From Chamaecrista fasciculata (Eukaryota; Streptophyta; Magnoliopsida; Fabales; Fabaceae): DNA of 64,000 nucleotides. The notes under the pieces were generated by a model. It made no database searches, was not told where the DNA came from, and saw only the letters and a list, made by a program, of their open reading frames with translations. The stretch spans positions 1 through 64,000 of the forward strand of contig QANZ01019958.1 of assembly GCA_003254925.1 (NCBI GenBank), read 5' to 3'. This document shows, piece by piece, positions 9,147 to 19,366 of the stretch (its first letter is position 1; every line of letters begins with the position of its first letter). The position numbers and the translations under genes are program-made.

Positions 9147-11368
9147 ATGGAGAATGATTGGAAGTCGAAAGTAGGAATGAAATTTGATAGTTTGGAGAGT
9201 GCCTGGAAATTCTGGTTAGATTATGGTTGTAAGGTGGGTTTTGGGGTTAGGAAGGATTATACCAACAAGAACAAGAAAGATAAAACAGTTCTCACTTCAT
9301 GTAGATTTGTTTGTTGTAAAGAAGGATTAAGAGTAAAAGAAAAGATAGATTATTTAGTTGTTAATCAAACTGCAACTCAAGAATTTCCCTTAAGCTTGTT
9401 AAGGGGAAGTTGAAAGTTCATGAGTTCATTGAGGATCACAATCATATCCTTCATCTCCCTGAGACTACACATATGCTAGTTTGCCAATGCAAGTTATTTG
9501 ATGCCCAAGCGTATGAAATTGAGTTAGTAGAAGATTCTGGGGTTAATCAAAGAACTAGCTTTGCAATGATGAGCAAGCATGTTGGGGGATGAGATCATCT
9601 TGGAATTACACGATTAGATTTGAAAAATCATCTACGTACTAGACGACAAAAGAGTTTGGCATTTGGGGAAGCTACTTGCTTGTTGTGTTATTTTCAAGAG
9701 CAACTTTTGAAAAATCCCTCGTTTTTTCATGCATATCAGGTAACGCTTATGTAATTGAAATTGTCTTTTTTCTTTTATAATTTATATGATTTCAAAGTGT
9801 CTTTTATATTTTTTTTCATTTTTCATGCGTATCAGATGGACTTTGAGGTGCAAATTACCAATATATTTTGGGTGGAAGCACGAATGATCCTTGATTATGG
9901 CTACTTTGGTGATGTTGTCTCATTCGATACAACCTATTCCACAAACAAGGCACAACGACCACTTGCCGGATTTACTGGATTTAATCATCATCACAGAATG
10001 GTTGTTTTTGGAGTTGCATTGTTATATTATGAAACGACATCGTCATTTAAGTGGTTATTGTATACATTCTTAGAAGCATATAATAAAAAAAAAAAACCTC
10101 AGACCATCTTTACTGATCAAGACCAAGCGATGGCTAAAGCTATACATGAGGTGTTTCTTGAGACATCCCACCTCTTATGCACTTGGCATCTGAATCAAAA
10201 TTATATCAAGCACTTAGGCCCCTACTTGAAGGATGATTCTCACCTTTTACAGGACTTTGAAACATATATGTATCAATATGAGCAAGAGCCTGAGTTTGAA
10301 GCAGCTTAGAGTCGTTTATTATCAGATTATTGTCTTCAAGAAAACACATGAATGAAAATGACTTATTCTATTAAAGAAAAATGGGCAGCTTGTCATGTGA
10401 AGAAAGTCTTCACATTGGGCGTTCGAAGTACCCAGCTGAATAAGTGCTTGAATAATGATGTCAAAAAGTGGACGAATTCATATGTGTATACTCTAAAATT
10501 CTTAAAAATCTTTGAACAAGTTGTGGAGGATAAAAGATATAATGAATTACACGAAGAACTTGCTTGCAGAGATTTATTACCACAAATACACAGTGCACAT
10601 TCGGATATCCTGAACCAAGTTGTAGAAATCGTCTATACTCGGGAGATGTTTGAGAAATTTCGAAAAGAATTTGATAAGTTCTTTGTTTGTCGTGTCAAAG
10701 AAAGAAATGAAAGTGGTTCGTTATTCAGATATCTCATTACTATGAATGTTAAAGAAGGAGAGTGGGTAGTCTTATTTAATCTTGAAGACTTATCTATCTG
10801 TTGTAGTTGTAAGAATTTTGAGTCATCTGGTTTATTTTGTTGTCAAATTTTGAAAGTCTTTATAGTCAATGATGTAGACACAATTTCTAATCAGTACATT
10901 TTGAAAAGATACTTAAGGGATGCTAGAAGTGATATTATATATAATGTCCAAGGAAAGGAAGTTATTGAAGACCCTAGATATGCTTGTTTTAGAGAGCTCT
11001 CCCGCATGTGCATTAAGGCATGTGCTGAAGTCTCGAGTTGTGAAAAAGAGTCCTTTATACTTCAACAACATGTGCATGAAGCAATGGATAAAATCAAGGA
11101 ACTCCAAATTGGAAATCCACCTGAAGAGATAGTCGAGATTGATCAATCTATGCCACCTAGTGAACACAACATGTCACAACCAAGTGGTATCAAGAAGAGG
11201 TTGGAGCCCAAGAGTAGAAAGCGTATGAGAAATTGGGTTGAGCTTCAGAAAAAAAAAAAAAAAACTAAGAGAAAGAGTTCCAAATTTATGTCACAACCAA
11301 CAGTCATGGCATCCCAAAGTGAACCGTCAATGGTATGTAATTTAATGTTTACATCAAAGATTTGGTAA
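9147..11368 (+). pseudogene. FAR1-related sequence (FRS), broken
   Basis: Domain order follows the FAR1/FHY3 family, transcription factors descended from MULE transposases. There is an N-terminal FAR1 zinc-type DNA-binding region (MKFDSLESAWKFW..., VHEFIEDHNH). A MULE transposase core follows (GDVVSFDTTYSTN, FTDQDQAMAKA, CTWHLNQN). A SWIM finger (CSCKNFESSGLFC) comes next, then a Lys-rich tail. Lesions: a frameshift near 9385-9395; TGA at about 9591 where Arg is likely; TAG at about 10307 and TGA at about 10348, each where Trp is usual. In the SWIM motif the expected final C-x-H reads C-C-Q, so the zinc-binding His is lost. A 96-bp intron is inferred at 9740-9835. Whether the source was a host FRS gene or an autonomous MULE is open; no TIRs could be tied to it. 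Confidence 0.85.
9740..9835 (+). other. Short intron of the FRS pseudogene, flanked by a duplication
   Basis: Removing GTAACG...TATCAG restores a continuous FRS protein (FHAYQ joined to MDFEVQITNIFW). The 16 bases before the donor (9724-9739) and the 16 bases ending at the acceptor (9820-9835) are the same except for one base, TTTTCATGC[A/G]TATCAG. Confidence 0.65.
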
Positions 11369-12833
11369 AAAATTTAATGTGCCTCAACTATTTATGTAGG
11401 ATATTGTAACTTCTAGTCTAGTACACTTTAACAATGTTGATAGAGATGACCAACAATTTAATTTTACAAGACTTCTTATGGTAAGAGTTATCATAAGTCA
11501 ATTATTTATATATCTTTTATGATATTGACTTAATATTTTTTTTTAGAAAACTAGCATTTAGGTCCCTGAATTTTACAAGCGGTGGTAGTTAGGTCCCTAG
11601 ATTTTCGAAATTGTACAACTTGGCCCCTGAATTACAAAAAGGTCCCTAACTCGCTGCAAATAGGTTCTTCCATCACCCAAGCGTTATAAAAAAGATGATG
11701 TGGCATGGATGGAGGTTGACGTGTGCCGTTAAGTGCTGACATGGCCGTTAACTGCCACGTCAGCACCGGTTAAACACAAAAAAAAAGCCTGTCACGTGTG
11801 TAATTCTCGCCACATAAGCATATACATAAAAAAATAAACTGACTTGTAAATCAATCTCTGGTCCATTCTTATCCCATTATTCATAACTTCCTCCTCTTCT
11901 TCATCACCTTCATTCATTTTAGTCTAAAGTCCTCAAAATAAAATTGTAAAGTGTTCTAAAACACTTCCATACATTATAGTTTAGTCCTTAATCCATGAAT
12001 TTTTCAGGGACTAAATTGATACATAGGGATTAAATTCAAATCAGAAAAAATATTAAAAACCCTAAACCCTAAAATCCTAAAACTTTAAACCCTAAAACCA
12101 TAAACCCTAAACCCTAAAAGAAAGAACCCCTAAAACCCTAGACATCTACGACCCTAAATTTTTCAGGGACTGAATATTACAAAAAGGCAAACATATTTAG
12201 ATCATTCGAGGACTTGTTTGTACAATTATGCGGAACAATGAAGATAATGAACAAATTGAAGAAGATGAACAATGAAGATGATGGTCTCAAGCAATCTCTT
12301 CGATCTGCAATTTCATCAACGAATTCCTCTCTCTGACTCACTCACTGACTCACGCTTCTTCTTCGTCTTCCACTTGCTATTATCCAAATCCCACAAACTC
12401 CTTCATTCTTCGTCTCCATCATTCAATGACCAAACCCTGCATCGCCGTGAAACACGCCGGAGTGGTCCACTGCCGGCGTCACCGACACCGTCTACTTCAG
12501 ATTGACACAACCCATACATATGATACTTCACCCAAACAGAAATCACCACTCTCTTAAATCTCATTTCTTAAATCTCAACAAATTCATTGATGAAATTGTA
12601 AAACGAAGAGATCGAAGAGATGAAATTGCTTGAGACCCTCATCTTCACTTTCATCTTCTTCACTATTCTGCATAATTGTACAAACAGGTCCTCAGAATAT
12701 CTAAATAGTTTTCCTTTCTGTACTATTTAGTCCATGAAAAATTTTGGGTCAGAGATGGCTAGGGTTTTAGGGGTTCTTCCTTTTAGGGTTTAGGGTTTTA
12801 AGGTTAGGGGTTTAGGGTTTTTAATATTTTTTA
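11369..12833. repeat. Left and central part of an older palindromic element
   Basis: From about 11545 (TAGCATTTAGGTCCCTG) the sequence is element-like, with GGTCCCT motifs and CACGTCAGCACC. The tract 11940-12250 is inverted relative to 12640-12833 and continues on the far side of the younger insertion at 14599-14690. For example, CCATGAATTTTTCAGGGACT near 11995 mirrors CCCGAAAAGATTCATGG near 14646. The central 12290-12620 loop has no recognisable protein. Right of 14690 the arm is lost. Confidence 0.6.
12056..12126. repeat. Telomere-like CCCTAAA degenerate repeats
   Basis: Several AAACCCTAAA units occur in a row. Inverse or direct counterparts lie at about 12755-12822, 13233-13298 and 14132-14196. 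They belong to the arms of the palindromic elements and are too degenerate for a chromosome end. Confidence 0.6.
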
Positions 12834-14598
12834 GGCAAAACACCCTTCATGCCCCTAACGTTTCCAGTGATTTTTAGTTATGCCCTTAACGTTTCATTTT
12901 ATTCAGACATGCCCTCAATGTGCAACCAACGTTTCAATTATGCCCTCAATTTTGACTCAATGCACATGTGGCAATTTTTTTTGCTTATGTGTCATTTTTT
13001 TTGTTTGACTTGATTACGTGGCATCATGACTGGGCATTCTTATTTTTTTTTCCACCTTGGCATGATGACTGGATTTACATTTTTGAACATAAAAATTGAG
13101 TAAACTAGCAAATCAGTCCCTGGATTTACATTTTTCATCATCTTCATTCATTTTAGTCCCAAATTCTCAAAATAAAATTGTAAAGTGTCCCAAAACACTT
13201 CCAAACATTTCAATTTAGTCTTTAAAAGTATTAAAAACCCTAAAACCTAAACTCTAAAATTCTAAACCCTAAAACCCTAACCCCTAAACCCCTAAAAAAA
13301 CCACTCTCTTGCAATTTGGTCCTTAGGTCCTCAAATTTATTAAATCAGAATTAAAAAAAAATTGGTCCCTAAATCCTAATTTCATTATCATCTTCATCTT
13401 CTTCATCATCATCATCATCATCTTCTTCTTCACCTTCATCATCTTCATCATCTTTGTAATTTGAACAAACACAAGAGGGCCTATTTGGAATTTAAACGAC
13501 GCAAGGAGAACCGAGAACCCAATGGTGAACCCTAGAATCAAACCGGTCCTCTTGTGCTTGTTCGTAGAGGGTGAAGGCGACGGAACCACTAAGATTCCCT
13601 GCGATTGGGCGCTTTGGCCGAGCGGCGACATGGAGGCAGAACCATTGGTGGAAGCAAAGAACGGAGATCGAGGACCACAGTTAATAAATTTGAAGGAGGA
13701 AGCGAACCGTTGAAGGAGTTCGAATCGAGGCGGAGAGAAATCAAGCGGTCGAGGAGGGTCAAACCGGGAGGGAGTGAACCGGATAGATTGTTGTGGGAGA
13801 GAGAGAGAGTGTGAGGAGACGGTGGAGGAAGAGAATGGAGGGAGGGAATGAACCGGAGAAAGCTTATGGTCGAGAAAGAGGGTTTTGAGATTGGTGAAAG
13901 AGAGGTCAGGGATGGCACCGGAATTTAGTTTAAATTCCAAATAGGCCCTCTTGTGTTTGTTCAAATTACAAAGATGATGAAGATGATGAAGGTGAAGAAG
14001 ATGATGATGATGATGATGATGATGAAGAAGATGAAGATGATAATGAAATTAGGATTTAGGGACCAATTTTTTTTTTTTAATTCTGATTTAATAAATTTGA
14101 GGACCTAAGGACCAAATTGCAAGAGAGTGGTTTTTTTAGGGGTTTAGGGGTTAGGGTTTTAGGGTTTAGAATTTTAGAGTTTAGGTTTTAGGGTTTTTAA
14201 TACTTTTAAGGACTAAATTGAAATGTTTGGAAGTGTTTTGGGACACTTTACAATTTTATTTTGAGAATTTGGGACTAAAATGAATGAAGATGATGAAAAA
14301 TGTAAATCCAGGGACTGATTTGCTAGTTTACTCAATTTTTATGTTCAAAAATGTAAATCCAGTCATCATGCCAAGGTGAAAAAAAAAATAAGAATGCCCA
14401 GTCATGATGCCACGTAATCAAGTCAAACAAAAAAATTGACACATAAGCAAAAAAAATTGCCACATGTGCATTGAATCAAAATTGAGGGCATAATTGAAAC
14501 GTTGGTTGCACGTTGAGGGCATGTCTGAACAAAATGAAACGTTAAGGGCATAACTTAAAATCACTACAAACGTTAGGGGCATGAAAGGGTGTTTTGCC
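12834..14598. mobile_element. Mutator-type element with about 660-bp inverted arms
   Basis: The ends are GGCAAAACACCCTTCATGCC and its inverse finishing GGGTGTTTTGCC. The arms run 12834-13498 and 13930-14598 and are almost perfectly complementary. The flanks TATTTTTTA (12825-12833) and TATTTTTTTA (14599-14608) form a 9-bp target duplication differing by one T. Inside the arms, GAGTAAACTAGC at 13098 and its inverse ending at 14333 mark a second TIR pair (1236 bp). The loop carries a piece of a receptor-kinase gene. Confidence 0.8.
13520..13921 (-). pseudogene. Captured LRR receptor-like kinase fragment, rearranged
   Basis: The minus strand shows [18 protein letters not shown], then in another frame [20 protein letters not shown] and [18 protein letters not shown]. 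Back in the first frame it shows [50 protein letters not shown] and the start of a membrane segment. This order (LRRs, Pro/Ser-rich juxtamembrane part, Lys-Arg stop-transfer signal) is that of plant inactive receptor kinases such as At5g67200. At least two frameshifts and a deletion between LRRs and juxtamembrane part are present, and the kinase is absent. Confidence 0.8.
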
Positions 14599-15025
14599 TA
14601 TTTTTTTATTTCTGATGTCAGTTTAGTGTCTGCATATCAATTTAGTCCCGAAAAGATTCATGGATTAAGGACAGTGATGTTCATGAACAACTTTAAAGAT
14701 TCATGGATTAAGAACATCACTGTAAATTAAAGTTGTTCAAATCATCACTGTTCATCACCATCATTCATCACCGTAATTCGTCGTCGTCGTTCTTCATCAT
14801 TGTCGCTGTTGTTTACAGTGATGTTCATGAACAACTTTAATTTCCTTTTGCTTTTTTTTTCTCTCTTAGTCTCTTTCTTCATATCATTGTCGCCATCACC
14901 GTTGTCATCTTTGTCGTTCATCATTGCCTTTGTCGCTATTCATGAAGATCGTTGTTGTTGTCTTTACCATTCATCATTTTCGTTTATTGATGTCGCAGTT
15001 CATCGTTGTCGGAATTTTTCATGAC
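14599..15025. other. End of the older palindrome and trinucleotide-rich DNA
   Basis: 14599-14690 completes the older element. 14750-15025 is rich in CAT/CGT/GTT triplets. An ORF at 14800-15024 is low-complexity and is not called a gene. Confidence 0.45.
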
Positions 15026-16224
15026 TAGACCTACTCATGGGTCAAAGTAATCCTATGGACTACTTGGCCCAAGCCTATAATATAATACCCATTAAATAGG
15101 GAAAGAGACTTGGGCTTAAAATGAGACATACCCACTAAATACTCACCTAAATCAAGTAGTCCAATAATTATCCAAGCACTACTTGATACTACCTATATAA
15201 CTTAGTCCCTAAATTTCTCTTAGATCTGCTGTGCGCTCTCCGCTTTTCTCTCGGCACGAATCTCCGGAATTGTGGGATATATACTGACAACGGTGAATTG
15301 TACAGTTTTGGTGATTCTAAATGTCCATCTGACCGACGACTTCTGGAGGGAGACATCTTGCGAGGGCTGCTGAGCTTCCCGAATCCTGTTTATATATATA
15401 TATATATATATAATACGATTCTCATCAACTGTGGGATTGTGAGTTGTTACTTGCTAAACTTTCAGATTCAGAGTATCAGACATTCAGACTTGATTGGATA
15501 AAGAAATTCTAAATTGAAAATAAGTCCCTCAACTTAGGTGCATGTGTGGAGTACTCCCCATTTTTCAAAGGTTGATAAATCTAGAACCTAGACTTCTATT
15601 GTTTTGACAATTTTGCCCTTTCATCAACCCATTATGTCATATCAGCACTTTAGTTTTGCCAAGTGAACAATTTGAGTTGTCAAGTCATAAGATACCCATT
15701 TTCATAATCAAGTAAATAAGAGAGAAAAAGTTGGGATTTCTTACCCTCATTCTTGCTCATTCTACCCCGTTTTCCCAAATTTTGGAGGAATGCATTAACT
15801 GATATATTATTTTGGACCCAAATAATATATAATCAAGTATGCCAAAATATTGCGAGTCCATTTAATATTGCAAATTCATTTCCTTTGAATAAGTATAGGG
15901 CGTGTGTGAAATAACTAGTATGCCAACTAGTTTGAATTTGGCTCCTCAAAAGTTCCATGTTTAGAAATAGATTTTTTTTTAACGTAAGTTATATCTTTTT
16001 GATTCTATAAAGTTGTAAGGTCTTCTAATTTAATGAATTAGCATTTTAGAATGAACTCTTCTTATTCAAATATCATTTGAGAAAATGAAGATTTACAACC
16101 TAGTAGCAACTAACAATATAATTACAAACTTGGAGATGTCTGCGCTATGTATGTGTTAAGTTTGGTGAAATTGTAAGATGAAGTGTAATTATTTATGGTC
16201 ATTTGGTTACCAAAATGAAACTAA

Positions 16225-16465
16225 TTTTACAGTTTAAGGACCAAAATAAATAAAAAAATAGTTTGGGGACTAAAACGAAACAAAAAATAGTTTGAGGACC
16301 AAAATGAAACAAAAAATATTTTGAAGACAAAAATGAAAAAGAAATAGTTTTAGGACCAAAATAAAATTAATTTCACAGTTTGAAGACCAAAATAGAATAA
16401 AAAATAACTTGAGGACCTAGACGAAACTAACTCATAATTTTGAAGACCAAAATAACCATTTAACT
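16225..16465. repeat. Degenerate tandem repeat of about 35 bp
   Basis: At least six units of the type GAGGACCAAAATGAAAC followed by AAAAAATAGTTT, with substitutions. It lies inside the hAT element. It contains no ORF of interest. Confidence 0.65.
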
Positions 16466-16517
16466 TTGGTAAATACTTGAGCCCATGAGCTTGGGTAAAT
16501 ACTTGACGCATTATATT

Positions 16518-17054
16518 GGCTCCGTTTGGTAGCCATGAAAAGAGTTTTACATTGTAAAACTCCACGAATTTCGAGACTTTCATGTGTTTGGTATGGTAAT
16601 TTAAGCTATGTAAAGTGGATTACAATGTAAAGGGTTTTACATTACATAGGCCATTTTTCTTTACTTCACATTTCTGATGTAATTCAAGTCTACCTAGGGA
16701 ATTATGGTAGAATTCCTAATTTGCCCCTCTCACTCTCATCCCATTTTCTCCCCCTAAGGTGGCCGGCGACAGCGGCGGCGGTTGACGGCGGCGCCGGCCA
16801 CCGTGGACGGCGGCGCCGGCCACCGTGGACGGCGGTGGTGGGTGGCGGCGGCAGCAGTCTTGTGGTGGTTGTGGGAAGGGCATTTTTGTCATTTTTTTCT
16901 ATATCTATTTTACTTTCCCTCCCATACCTTTTTATACCAAACACTTTCAATCTTTACCTACTTTACATTCCCTCAACTACTTTTCCTTTCCCTCACAATT
17001 TTTCCCTTGTAAAACCCTTTCCTTTACATACCCCCAACCTTACCAAACGGACCC
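16518..17054. mobile_element. Nested MITE with GGSTCCGTTTGGT termini
   Basis: The ends GGCTCCGTTTGGT and ACCAAACGGACCC are inverted, and both are flanked by ATT. Subterminal sequences (TTTACATTGTAAAAC; GTAAAACCC) also mirror. Such termini are common in plant PIF/Harbinger-like MITEs, which normally duplicate TWA, so this assignment is tentative. The middle carries the GC-rich minisatellite. Confidence 0.55.
16759..16862. repeat. GC-rich minisatellite, CpG-dense
   Basis: GGCGGCGCCGGCCACCGTGGAC occurs twice in tandem, extended by GGCGGC and GGTGG triplets, in otherwise AT-rich DNA. ORFs in several frames here are caused by the repeat and are not genes. Confidence 0.75.
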
Positions 17055-17169
17055 ATTGAGTTTCATTTTGTTTGGGTTTGGACCTAGTTCCATACCCATT
17101 TACATAAAAAGCTTATGGGCTTGAGCTTGGGTCGTCCAAGCCTGGCCCATGAGCAGGTCTATTCATGAC

Positions 17170-18005
17170 CATCGTCGTGGGTATGAATAGTCCAAGAACG
17201 ACTACGATGGTTATAAGGAACAATGACGTCAAATGACGCCGATGGATGATGGTGATGAACGATAACGTTGAAGAATAGAGGGGAGAGGGCTTGCGACTTG
17301 AGAGAAGAAAGAAAACACGCTACTATAAGAGGAAGAAAAGATTGGGTGGGAAGGACACAAAATTGACATGGGACACATGGTAAAATGTGAATCGCTAGAT
17401 TCAATGAATGGTTCAGATTTTCTGAACAATAGAGATAGTATGAAAACTTTACGGTAGAGGATTTGATGCCATCATTTTATAATTTATTTTGTACATTAAG
17501 TTAGGTGCATCTCCCTTTCAAATTCTTTTGAAGACGTTTGGTACATGAATTGAAAAAATAATCCTGAGATTATGAGCTCTAGAGTAAATTAATCGTGCGT
17601 TTGGTATGCATACTACAAAACTATTATTAAGAATATTATATTTTGGGAGTAACGTAATCTCATGAAATGCTCATTTTTCTAATCACACCCTAAGAGGTGG
17701 AATTAGTTTATTTTTGTCTACCTAAAATGACTATATTGCCCTTGTCAAACCTAGTTAATTAAAACTTCTTTTAACCCTCTCCATTTCTCATCTATTCAAT
17801 ATGAGTTTTTTTTTCTTGTGTTATTTTTATAATTATGTTAGTTATGTTTTGAGTGGTGTGACTATTTAGATTATTTTGTTAATTTGGAAATTTTGAATAT
17901 TATGTTTTGAAATAGTATTTTCTTACTGAAATTATTAATATTATTTAAAAATTTTAATTATGATACAATTATTTTTTTTTATTTAGAAACAAAGCACATT
18001 TTTTA
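17170..18005. other. Repeat-derived stretch without genes
   Basis: 17510-17730 contains ACGTTTGGTA-type repeat sequence whose other half seems to be 18950-19180 (CTCGAGATTATGAGATCTGGACTAAA). The element between (18006-18939) would have split it. The rest is AT-rich. Confidence 0.4.
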
Positions 18006-18939
18006 GGCTAAAGTCTTATTTTGGTCCCTCAAGTTTGCTCAAAGTTTTGTTTTGGTCCCTCAAGTTTTTTAGTTTTGTTTTGGTCCCTCAAGTTTCCAAA
18101 AAGTTTCACCGTTAGCCTCTCGCCAGTTTCCATCCACTTTTTTCTTTAAAAGAAAAAAATTAATTTTCATCCCCCCAAAATATTTCTCTTTTGTGTTAAA
18201 ACCCTTTCCATTTTGTAATAGGGATCAAAATGCAATACAAAAATAAAATGGAGCCTAAATCTATAAAATGAGCCCTTTCTCTTTCGTCACACACAACACG
18301 CAAAGAAGGTGTGGAAAGTTCGCCGCTAGAGTTCTGCACAAGTGTTCTTTGTCATGATGTTCGTCGTCGATAGGTTGCACAAACACAATCGACCAAGAGT
18401 GGCAGCGTTTTCTGGCAAATCAAAATGGAAAGTGTCTGGGTTGTAGACAGAAAACGCATATCTTATGGGAAAATGACGGTGTTGCTCGTGGGTGACATTC
18501 GGCGAACAACTTTCTTTCCAAAGTTCAACATTTTGGGGGGCTTTCCGCGAACCATCGTGGAACGTGTCAAAAATTGCTGAGATCTCTCGTCAAGTTTCAA
18601 TGACGGAGGAGGAGGAGGAAAAGAAGAAGGAGAAGGAGGAGGAGGAGCATTGAAGAATAAAAGGTTGTGCGATGTGCCATTGAAGAATTATTTTTGGGTA
18701 AAATTAATTAAAATTTCAATTTATTTCTTTTTTCTTTTGTTTTGATCGTACTATAAAAAAATGACCTTAATATAACAAAATAAAGCTTTTGGGAGATTAA
18801 AGTCAAATTTTTTTCCTTTTTTTTAATAGCAAAAGTGGATGACAAAGAGCTAGAAACTTGAGGGACCAAAACGGAGAAAAAATTGAGGGACCAAACAAAA
18901 CTTTGGGCAAACTTGAGGGACCAAAATAGGTCTTTGGCC
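18006..18939. mobile_element. Mutator-like TIR element, possible gene carrier
   Basis: The ends GGCTAAAGTCTTATTTTGGT and the inverse ACCAAAATAGGTCTTTGGCC are close to those of the PEX7 Pack-MULE at 5612-6573. Arms of about 130 bp contain CCCTCAAGTTT repeats. Flanks are T-rich and give only an imperfect duplication (TTTTTTA / TTTTTCTA). The interior (18280-18660) is less AT-rich and could be captured host sequence, with no frame I recognise. Confidence 0.6.
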
Positions 18940-19332
18940 TTTTTCTAAATATTCTCATGAAGTGTTTTGGAGAATTCCTACATTTGATAAGCTATTATTT
19001 TAGAATAAAAAAGTCAACGGGGTGTTTCGTACGCAAATAAAAAATAGTCTCGAGATTATGAGATCTGGACTAAACTAATCATGTGTTTATTACGCGAATT
19101 TAAAAGATATTATGACATCCCAGCTTCTAGATACAATCTAAACATGAGTAATTGGTGGAAGTAGGGTATTTTTAGTGAGATTAACTAAAATCTGGTTCAT
19201 GAAATGAGTATATATTTTTTTTTCCTTTTTAAGATTGTGACATTAGATTAAGTGCCTGCTCTGGAACTCACTATACTAAACGTGTAAATATAACATAAAT
19301 ACATACACCACAATAAACATAACACAGTCCTT

Positions 19333-19366
<34 letters not shown>

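Larger units (their letters stand above)
15026..17161. mobile_element. hAT-type non-autonomous element, 2.1 kb
   Basis: The ends TAGACCTACTCATGG and the inverse CCATGAGCAGGTCTA are flanked by TTCATGAC at 15018-15025 and 17162-17169, an exact 8-bp target duplication, the hAT size. No transposase frame is seen. The interior holds the block shared with 7230-8050, a tandem repeat (16225-16465) and a nested TIR element (16518-17054). Related termini (TAGACCTGATCATG) begin at 34619 and 48793. Confidence 0.8.

Noticed and set aside
12056..14196. A chromosome end or large interstitial telomere
   Set aside because: The CCCTAAA units are few, degenerate and part of transposon arms in both orientations.
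7230..16109. Direct repeats at 7230-8050 and 15311-16109 as an LTR pair of one 9-kb element
   Set aside because: The second copy lies inside a hAT element with its own 8-bp duplication and the blocks do not have TG..CA ends; they are two copies of the hAT interior.
16702..17124. Overlapping ORFs on both strands in the GC-rich part of the hAT element
   Set aside because: They are produced by GGC/GCC triplet repeats lacking stops; no domain and no splice signals.
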